DNA from: Tritrichomonas musculus
Lineage: Eukaryota; Parabasalia; Tritrichomonadida; Tritrichomonadidae
Direction of reading: 5' to 3'
DNA length: 64,000 nt
Assembly (NCBI GenBank): GCA_039105265.1
Contig: JAPFFF010000032.1
Location: 535,001-599,000, forward strand
Positions 57,736 through 64,000 of the stretch are shown here, one piece after another. How positions within the stretch are numbered: the stretch's first letter is position 1; each line of letters begins with the position of its first letter. The notes under the pieces are model-generated. The model ran no database searches. It saw nothing but the letters and a program-made list of their open reading frames with translations, and was not told where the DNA came from. Both the position numbers and the translations under genes were made by a program.

Positions 57736-60700
57736 TTAAATATCAATATCAAATCCTTCATAAAATAAACTATTAATCTTGGCAAGGTTAATCAATGATT
57801 TATTTGATTTGATTCTGCCGAAAAGAATAGAATAAGGTTTTGTATATAAGATCTTTGTCATGTTGCTAATTACTTCCTTTAGTGAACTTTCTGCATCACA
57901 AAGCTGATTGAATATAATTTTATCAAGTCTTTTTGGAAACTGTACATACCTAGTTTTAAATTCTAATTTCTCTACTTCTTCACATTCTGTTTCAAAATCA
58001 TACATATCTTTATCACAATAATTGTTTTTAACTTGTTCAAATTTATTTTGATAGAATAATTCTTTATTTTCATCTTTTTCATGAGGCAATAATTGAATAA
58101 TGATTTTTTCTTCATTTGGATTTGAATTAAATTTTAACCAGCCAGAGTTATCATAATCATAGAGATTAAACAAAGGTGAACACAAAATGATATTTAATAA
58201 GTTATTTTCATTTGGCCGTATTTGAAATTGAAAAGAACTTTTATCAAGTCTCATTAATAACTCAATTAAAGGATCAATTAAAGTTTTCATCAAATACTCT
58301 CTTGATTCTTCAAATGACAATTTTGACAAAAAATACAATGAAAGTTTTAAATTTGTTAAACAAATAATAAATGTTTTTGAGATTATAAATCTATCGTCAT
58401 CGATTATTGATATGTTACGGAATGAAAGTGGCTCTTTACTATATTTTGAAGCTAAAATAAAATGTTCAATTGCTTCATCTTCTTTTTTATCACATTCGAA
58501 AAGATAACCGATATTATATTCAGCTAATGCAAAGTTTTGTTTTGATGAACGTTCATACATATATTTTGAATTATTAATGTCATTTAAGTAAAATTGATAA
58601 AATAATCCTAAATTATTTTGACCAAAAGAAAACTCATTCATTCCAGATTCTTTTAAGTATTTGAATGCTTTTTTATGATTTTCTAATTCAAAATCATATA
58701 TGTAAATCAATCCAAGACTGTTATAACAAACATAAATGTAATCATTAGTTTTTATCATTGTTGAAATAAACATATCTAAAGGATCAGATAATGTTTCATT
58801 ATTACGGATATTATTAATGCATTGTTTGTAATATTTAATGGCTTTTGAAATGTTTATATTAACACCTTTCCCGTTTTCAAATGCATATCCACAATAATAA
58901 AGTCCTTCAGAATTTTTTAATTGTGCTGATAAATTAAAATACTTAATGGCTTCTAAATAATTCTTTGAAACTCCTTCACCTTTATAATATAAAATTCCTA
59001 ATTTAAAAATTGCATTGGAATCTCCTTTGAAAGCTGATATTTTGAAATATTTTTTAGCTTTGAAATAATCTTTAGTTACATATTTGCCTTCATAATATAA
59101 CATTCCAAAAATATAAAAAGCCAATGAATTCATATTTTTAGCAGATAATTCAAAATATTCTTTGGCCAAATCTAAATCTTGTTTAACATTTAGACCTTGT
59201 AAATAAATGAATCCTAAAATACAAAAAGCATCAGAATTATTTAGTTCGGCAGATAACTTAGTGTATTCAATTGCACGCAAATAATCTTTAACAACAAATA
59301 AACCTTCATAATAAATGATACCTAAATATAAATAAGCATTTGAATTATTTTGTTTTGCAGATAATTCATATAATTCTTTGGCTTGAGAAAAATCTCGATT
59401 AACAACTTTCCCTATATAATAAAGATTACCTAAAGATAAAAGTCCGTAAGAATTATTCATATTTGCCGAAAGTTCATAATATTCTTTAGCTTTTTGAAAG
59501 TTTTGTTTAACTGCTTTTCCTTCATAATAAATGTTACCCATAAAACAAATTGCATCCGAATTGTTTAATTTAACTGATCTTTCGATATATTTCAAGCCTT
59601 TTTTATAATCTTGATTCACTTCAATACCATCATAATATATCATTCCAAGGAAATAAAGAGCATCAGAATTGCCTTCATTAGATGCTAGTTCAAAATATTC
59701 GATAGCTTTTTGATAATCCTTTTTTAATCCTTTCCCTATATAATAAAGAAATCCGATGTTGAAAAGTGCCATTTTATCGCCAAGTTCAGCAGATAATTTC
59801 AAATATTTTATTCCTTTATCTGTATCTTGTTCAACTTTCTCACCTTTCAAATAAATTACGCCCAAACTATTGAGAGCAAATGAACAATCTTGTTGCGCAG
59901 CTAATTCATAATATTTTAGCGCTTTTTCAATATTTTTTTCTACACCATTTCCTTCAATATAAATATTGGCCAAAATAAATAAACAATTTGAATCATTTTT
60001 GCTTGCACCTAATTCAAAATATTCTACTGCCTTTTTCATATCTTTAATAACGCCTTTACCTTCATAATACATACGGCCCAGATTATAATATGCGTCCCAA
60101 GCTTCCTGTTCAATTGCTAATTCAAAATACTTTTTGGATCGAGTATAGTTTGGTTTGATGTATTTGCCTTCAAAGTAAAAACATCCGCCAGCTATTAAAG
60201 CGCCTGGTTTATTCTTTTTAATTAATAATGTAAAAACATCAGTCTTTCTAAAGTATTCATTAGTAATTCCTTTACTTTTAAACTCATAATTATTCAGATT
60301 AAAAATTGCATTTGTTTTTCTTGAAGAAAATCGTGTATTTAGAAAATTATATAATTTTTCTACATATGATGATATAAAATTAGTTTTGTTTGATTCATAT
60401 AAGAAAAGAATAACTTCTATGAAATATTGTCTCAATTCTAATATTTCTTTTGCTCTTATTCTTTCATTTGTTAAAAATCTAGACAAAAACTCAAGCATGC
60501 ATATTTGACGATATATAATTTTCTTGATTTTAGAACTTTTTAATCGTTTTTCTGGTTCAATTTTAATGCATTTTTCAAAAAGATCTTGGATGTAATGTGA
60601 AGCATTGGTTATCAAAGGCAGGTCGTTATTTTGAATTTGTTGAATGATTGAATCAATGTCATTTGTATGGAAAAGATCATCTTTTTCAAAAAGAAAATAA

Positions 60701-62061
60701 ACAACAAGACCAAAAGAAAAAATATCAGTTGAATATGAAATATCTTCTCCCAATATTTGTTCGGGAGATGCGTAACCGCACGAGCCAAATTCATATGTCA
60801 TCTTTTTATCTTCTAATGGACTGATTTTTCTAATTGTTTCAAAATCAGAAATAAAAGGTTTGTAGTCATGATCAATCAAAATGTTATCTGGCTTGATATC
60901 TCGATGAACGAGTAAATTAGAATGAAGATAATCAATTCCTTTAAATACTCGACTCATGATTGTAAAAGAATACAATTCATTCAATTTATCACTGATTTGA
61001 TACAATGATCCATTGCTCATAAAATCATATAAAATCATTTGTACCTTTCCATTTACTTTAATAAAGCCATGACATTTAACAAAGCATTCATGTGAATGAT
61101 CTAAACAGAATTGAATTTCATGATTAGCTTTATTATCAGTGAATTCATGATAATCAATGTATTTCCTCACAAAAATGTACAAACTATCAATATGCATCAC
61201 TAATGAAATCATGTGATTAATTTGTCTCAATTCGATAAATTCTTCTTCTGAAAAAAAATTGATTTCTCTTGGCTTTTTAATTTCCTTTTCATGTTTTAGA
61301 ATTTCATCAAGTTTGGAAAAAAAAATTGTAAAATTTAAATAAAAAAAGTCTTTGTTAAAATCCTGATTTGTACATTCATTTATCATATCAATAAAACTAT
61401 TGATAACAAGTTGATCAACTGATGCATTTTGTCGCTTGAATTCAAAAAATGATGGATCTTTAAAGAAATGTGAAGGAAAATAAAACCTTCGAATTAAATA
61501 GCATGAAATTGGACGAATTGTCATATTAACAAATTTGTTTGTTCGAATGTGACGGATAAAATATTGACAAAAACTTTCTACTTCTTGAATTGAGTCATTT
61601 GAATTGTTAATTTTTTGACTGCCCGAGTTAATGAATGTGGATTCTATTGAACTAATTGTATCAGATATAATATCTTTTCTAATCGATTCAATAATTATGC
61701 ATTTTTGTTCAACACATATGATAGAATTTACTATATTATTGTCATTTTCATCACTAGGATCGAAATAATAGGTGAAAAATTTATATTGTTGTATGTAATA
61801 AGATATCAATTTTTTAAAATTTGTAATTTTGTCGTCTGTTTTCTGATTGGAGTGTTCTAAGTAATTAAAATATAAAAATTCAATTTTATCATAAATTCTT
61901 CTAAGATTTTTATCTTGAATTTCATTCTGCATTTTTTTAATATTTTGAGGAATTTCATCAAATTGAAAATCTTCGACTTTTTCTAATTCTAGATCTTCTT
62001 CTTCTTCAATTTTCCCTTCCTCTTCTTCTTCGTTGCTCCATTTTTGTGAAAAATATTCCAT
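57736..62061 (-). CDS. Protein kinase-like protein with C-terminal Sel1 (TPR-like) repeats
   Basis: 1441 residues. Acidic N-terminus, then a helical region to about 300. Kinase domain about 310-530: ILYDFMSNGSL, catalytic loop HRDIKPDN (about 384), metal-binding motif as SDFETI (DFE rather than DFG), CGYASPEQI, DIFSFGLVVY and a final KRLKSSKI. VRK in the N-lobe may supply the ATP lysine, but no glycine loop is evident, so activity is uncertain. From about 635 to 1200 come roughly 16 Sel1-like repeats, most of 36 residues (pattern A-x-x-x-LG-x-x-YYEGK-x-V-x-x-D-x-x-KA-x-x-Y-x-x-SA). Sel1 arrays are scaffolds, so this may be a signalling adaptor kinase. Such fusions form large families in trichomonads, especially Tritrichomonas. 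Confidence 0.9.
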   Translation of the reverse strand: MEYFSQKWSNEEEEEGKIEEEEDLELEKVEDFQFDEIPQNIKKMQNEIQDKNLRRIYDKIEFLYFNYLEHSNQKTDDKITNFKKLISYYIQQYKFFTYYFDPSDENDNNIVNSIICVEQKCIIIESIRKDIISDTISSIESTFINSGSQKINNSNDSIQEVESFCQYFIRHIRTNKFVNMTIRPISCYLIRRFYFPSHFFKDPSFFEFKRQNASVDQLVINSFIDMINECTNQDFNKDFFYLNFTIFFSKLDEILKHEKEIKKPREINFFSEEEFIELRQINHMISLVMHIDSLYIFVRKYIDYHEFTDNKANHEIQFCLDHSHECFVKCHGFIKVNGKVQMILYDFMSNGSLYQISDKLNELYSFTIMSRVFKGIDYLHSNLLVHRDIKPDNILIDHDYKPFISDFETIRKISPLEDKKMTYEFGSCGYASPEQILGEDISYSTDIFSFGLVVYFLFEKDDLFHTNDIDSIIQQIQNNDLPLITNASHYIQDLFEKCIKIEPEKRLKSSKIKKIIYRQICMLEFLSRFLTNERIRAKEILELRQYFIEVILFLYESNKTNFISSYVEKLYNFLNTRFSSRKTNAIFNLNNYEFKSKGITNEYFRKTDVFTLLIKKNKPGALIAGGCFYFEGKYIKPNYTRSKKYFELAIEQEAWDAYYNLGRMYYEGKGVIKDMKKAVEYFELGASKNDSNCLFILANIYIEGNGVEKNIEKALKYYELAAQQDCSFALNSLGVIYLKGEKVEQDTDKGIKYLKLSAELGDKMALFNIGFLYYIGKGLKKDYQKAIEYFELASNEGNSDALYFLGMIYYDGIEVNQDYKKGLKYIERSVKLNNSDAICFMGNIYYEGKAVKQNFQKAKEYYELSANMNNSYGLLSLGNLYYIGKVVNRDFSQAKELYELSAKQNNSNAYLYLGIIYYEGLFVVKDYLRAIEYTKLSAELNNSDAFCILGFIYLQGLNVKQDLDLAKEYFELSAKNMNSLAFYIFGMLYYEGKYVTKDYFKAKKYFKISAFKGDSNAIFKLGILYYKGEGVSKNYLEAIKYFNLSAQLKNSEGLYYCGYAFENGKGVNINISKAIKYYKQCINNIRNNETLSDPLDMFISTMIKTNDYIYVCYNSLGLIYIYDFELENHKKAFKYLKESGMNEFSFGQNNLGLFYQFYLNDINNSKYMYERSSKQNFALAEYNIGYLFECDKKEDEAIEHFILASKYSKEPLSFRNISIIDDDRFIISKTFIICLTNLKLSLYFLSKLSFEESREYLMKTLIDPLIELLMRLDKSSFQFQIRPNENNLLNIILCSPLFNLYDYDNSGWLKFNSNPNEEKIIIQLLPHEKDENKELFYQNKFEQVKNNYCDKDMYDFETECEEVEKLEFKTRYVQFPKRLDKIIFNQLCDAESSLKEVISNMTKILYTKPYSILFGRIKSNKSLINLAKINSLFYEGFDIDI

Positions 62062-62071
62062 TTTATAATTA

Positions 62072-62078
62072 AAAGTGA
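62072..62078 (-). promoter_or_regulatory. Trichomonad-type initiator (TCACTTT) before the kinase/Sel1 gene
   Basis: On the minus strand TCACTTT fits the consensus TCAYTWY exactly, with the A+1 at 62076, 15 nt before the ATG at 62061. The same spacing is seen at the subtilisin gene. Confidence 0.65.
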
Positions 62079-62136
62079 ATTGTTATATAAAAAAATCAGA
62101 TAAATTAATAGTTCCTTAAAAATTGTAACAGAGACC

Positions 62137-62138
<2 letters not shown>

Positions 62139-62186
<48 letters not shown>
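62139..62186. repeat. TA dinucleotide repeat
   Basis: About 24 uninterrupted TA units upstream of the kinase/Sel1 gene. Slippage-prone microsatellite. Confidence 0.95.
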
Positions 62187-62190
<4 letters not shown>

Positions 62191-62209
62191 CAAGATAAAA
62201 ATAACAAAA

Positions 62210-62470
62210 ATTCATAAAAACATAAAAAAAATTTAAATGGTTTATTATATGCAAATAGTAAAAATGATGGTAAAATTGTAATAGTATAAAGATAATTTTG
62301 GGTATTTTTTTTTTCACATATCTTCGAAGAATTTGCAAGTAAACGACGTATAATTATGATTTTGAACAGATATTTGTGGCTATTTAGGAATTACAGATGA
62401 ATTAATTTCATCATCATATCAATCTAGTCTTATTGTTGCTATTTATAGCAAATATGTACTTTTATGGTGC
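62210..62470. other. AT-rich spacer, no gene
   Basis: No coding or repeat structure recognised. The left boundary of the right-hand Polinton must lie here or shortly after, but I cannot place it. Confidence 0.5.
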
Positions 62471-62500
62471 TTGTGCTTGTTTATAAGTGGTAAGGAAAGG

Positions 62501-63088
62501 CCGCTTTTCGATTTCTTGGTTAAGCTTGTACCATCGTTAGCTTATGTGATTAATATATACACAACTCAAACTGTAACCGATATTTTATCAAAGCAAGTTA
62601 GTGCATGCGGATCTCAAATAACAACCATTAATAACAAATTCAATAACTATGTGATGAAGAGTGAGCATGATGCATTGAAATTGAAGTTTGATTCGTTGGA
62701 AGAAAGATTAACTTCAATAATGATTAACTTAACACTAATTAAGTACACATTCAACGTACCAAATAGTAATAGCATTACTTATCAATTCGAACAACCTGAT
62801 GCATATGAAGGTACACTCTATTTGACTTATAATGAAACCAAAGATAATGTTGCCAGTGAAAAAGAAATCAAAATCAATATATCATTCAATGCTAATAAAA
62901 CACCTACGTATAAATATCAATGTGAACCAACTAAGATCTGGTTAAGCAATCATGAATTTCCATTAAATAGTAGCAATTTCATAGTCAATGAAACAGCTAA
63001 TTTCATATTGATTAATACGTCATTCTTTAAATCAAATGGTATCTTAACTGAAGATAACACCAAGAATGAAATACATTCATTGTTTTGA
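62501..63088 (+). pseudogene. Fibre-like gene, C-terminal part
   Basis: Reads FNNYVMKSEHDALKLKFDSL, then EERL: the same MKSE plus coiled-coil pattern as the end of the outer Polinton's giant fibre (LMLKSEYKAKIAELESRI). A beta-rich head domain of about 110 residues follows (YTFNVPNSNSITYQFEQPD). The upstream part is absent from the window. Confidence 0.6.
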
Positions 63089-63112
63089 ACATAAAATAAA
63101 TCAATTATGTTT

Positions 63113-63278
63113 TTATTCAACAACATACTTCAAGCATAAGTGATAAACATTGACAAAATCATTGAACTCTTTATTGTAGACCTGTTTGAAGTCAGTAACA
63201 ACCTCACCATTATCTTTGATTATCTTAATGGCGTCTACCTTTTGAATTGGTGATGCTTTACCTGCACAACAACCATGG
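63113..63278 (-). pseudogene. GCC-family gene, C-terminal relic
   Basis: Reads GCCAGKASPIQKVDAIKI and ends VYHLCLKYVVE, closely matching the end of the outer Polinton's gene at 44448 (GCCVAKVSPIQKVDAIKI, LCLKYVVV). Only the C-terminal third is present. Confidence 0.75.
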
Positions 63279-63635
63279 TTCGATAGGTTTATCTATATAC
63301 TTAAACAATTTGGTGTGTGGATCGTAGTATCTGGACTTGTATGTGTATGTGTCACTCTCTTCTGGTTTGGTAGTACTCTGTCGTGGAACTGTTCGTGATA
63401 CATTACAGAGTTTGCCATTACGTTTGGTGAATCGTTTTGTCGATTGTGGTATATCTTCATTAAGTGTTCTACTGTCGAACTTACTAGCATTTGGATTACG
63501 ACGAAACAGGGTGTTGAGAGTCTTATAATCTTGTTTGGTTGTTAACTCGGTGATAGCTCGTTTAAGTAATGATAAGTCATCTGTTGCATATAACTCTTCG
63601 AGAGTTGGTTGTGATGGATTCTTGGTCTTACTCAT
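63258..63635 (-). CDS. 126-residue-type Polinton gene, right copy
   Basis: The start at 63635 (MSKTKNPSQPTLEELYA) corresponds to the ATG of the copy at 51620. Shared core: TLEELYATDDLSLLKRAITE, LFRRNPNASKFDSRTLNED, RFTKRNGKLCNVSRTVPR, YTYKSRYYD. Basic, probably nucleic-acid binding; no known family. The C-terminal end overlaps the GCC-family relic in another frame and is not trustworthy. Confidence 0.6.
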   Translation of the reverse strand: MSKTKNPSQPTLEELYATDDLSLLKRAITELTTKQDYKTLNTLFRRNPNASKFDSRTLNEDIPQSTKRFTKRNGKLCNVSRTVPRQSTTKPEESDTYTYKSRYYDPHTKLFKYIDKPIEPWLLCR

Positions 63636-63703
63636 TTCTATGTAATTAAACTTACACAGATAACGCATAAATGTTAACTTCGATACTATAATTAGCTAGC
63701 TGT

Positions 63704-63782
63704 GTTGGTATAGTTGTTGGATCATGAAGTGCATCTCCGGACTTCGGTTGCAGGTGCAAGTTCGATTTGCTGCTATACCGAC
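63704..63782 (+). tRNA. tRNA-like sequence in the right-hand Polinton
   Basis: TTGGTATAG (63704-63712) pairs with CTATACCGA over nine base pairs, closing a loop of 59 nt, so a 7-bp acceptor stem plus loop would have tRNA size. TGGTATAGTTGTTGGATCA resembles a box A, and AAGTTCGATTTG resembles a box B and T-loop. GAAGT/ACTTC can form a middle stem with an oversized loop. The D-arm and T-stem are poor, so this is a decayed tRNA or a tRNA-derived pol III promoter. No anticodon assigned. Confidence 0.35.
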
Positions 63783-63799
63783 TTTCTGTGTAATTTATA

Positions 63800-64000
63800 T
63801 CATTTTTGTGATAGAGCCCATAGCGAATTAACACCTATGTGGTAAGCTATTGCTTGTGGTATAGATAACACAGATGCATTTGTCGACAAATGTAATCCTC
63901 GTAATGAACGTGTTAAATCACGTTCCCCAACTATAGTAGATGCATATTGTTTCTCTTTATAAGGGATTGGATGTACGATCCAGGGTTAGTATGTTCATCT
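63800..64000 (-). CDS. Partial reading frame at window edge, Polinton gene of unknown type
   Basis: The minus-strand frame is open from the window edge to a TGA at 63800-63802, about 66 codons: C-terminal text with RDLTRSLRGLHLSTNASVLS and AIAYHIGVNSLWALS. It looks like real coding by composition, but I do not recognise the family and the N-terminus lies outside the window. Confidence 0.35.

Larger units (their letters stand above)
62490..64000. mobile_element. Part of a further Polinton, running off the right edge
   Basis: Contains, in order, the C-terminal part of a fibre-like gene (plus), a GCC-family relic (minus), a 126-residue gene (minus), a tRNA-like stretch and a partial minus-strand reading frame. 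Gene order fibre, GCC family, small basic gene matches the other Polintons. Broken, at least two breaks. Base composition lies between that of the two complete Polintons. Confidence 0.7.

Overview
The window looks like nuclear DNA of a parabasalid protist, a trichomonad (Trichomonas/Tritrichomonas type; Tritrichomonas is my weaker guess). Evidence: very AT-rich intergenic DNA, intron-less genes, a trichomonad-type initiator (TCA+1YW) 15 nt before the start of both host genes that have upstream sequence, membrane-anchored surface proteins with short basic tails, a subtilisin-like surface protease, a protein kinase fused to Sel1 repeats, and abundant Polinton (Maverick) elements. The standard genetic code is used.

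Layout. 1-3953: 3' part of a surface protein with a long Ser/Asp 5-residue repeat, a Cys-rich region and one membrane anchor. 3954-8900: gene-less AT-rich DNA with several small non-autonomous transposon-like units. 8908-11893: debris of Polintons (a polB relic between inverted repeats, minor-capsid and fibre relics). 11894-48519: a nest of insertions. An AT-rich transposon with TAGCCCCCA-bearing inverted ends and a 9-bp target duplication holds a Polinton at 12311-46541 (802/803-bp near-identical terminal repeats, 5-bp target duplication). That Polinton's polB is in turn split by a second Polinton at 13791-31717 (5-bp target duplication). 48520-52012: continuation of the oldest Polinton relic. 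52280-53621: TA-flanked non-autonomous element. 54044-57259: subtilisin-like surface protease. 57736-62061 (minus): kinase/Sel1 protein. About 62490-64000: part of a further Polinton running off the window.

The inner Polinton is AT-rich and looks largely whole: packaging ATPase, double-jelly-roll-type major capsid candidate, HNH nuclease, short minor virion candidates, a 1237-residue fibre-like protein, integrase and protein-primed PolB. I could not recognise a maturation protease. The outer Polinton has much higher GC. It keeps polB, a minor-capsid-like gene, two giant fibre-like genes, HNH genes and an AT-hook/basic protein, but no capsid, ATPase or integrase gene is visible. Where the inner element has its capsid block, the outer has about 840 bp of non-coding DNA rich in hairpins, a triple 67-bp repeat and a tRNA-like stretch with pol III box A and box B look-alikes. 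Both Polintons share terminal sequence AGTAGTAT, 5-bp target duplications and a 17-nt spacer between divergent minor-capsid and fibre genes.

The viral-type elements are treated here as fossils: boundaries, families, parts and relative age are given, without a list of the changes that break them. All homology statements come from reading motifs by eye; no database search was run.
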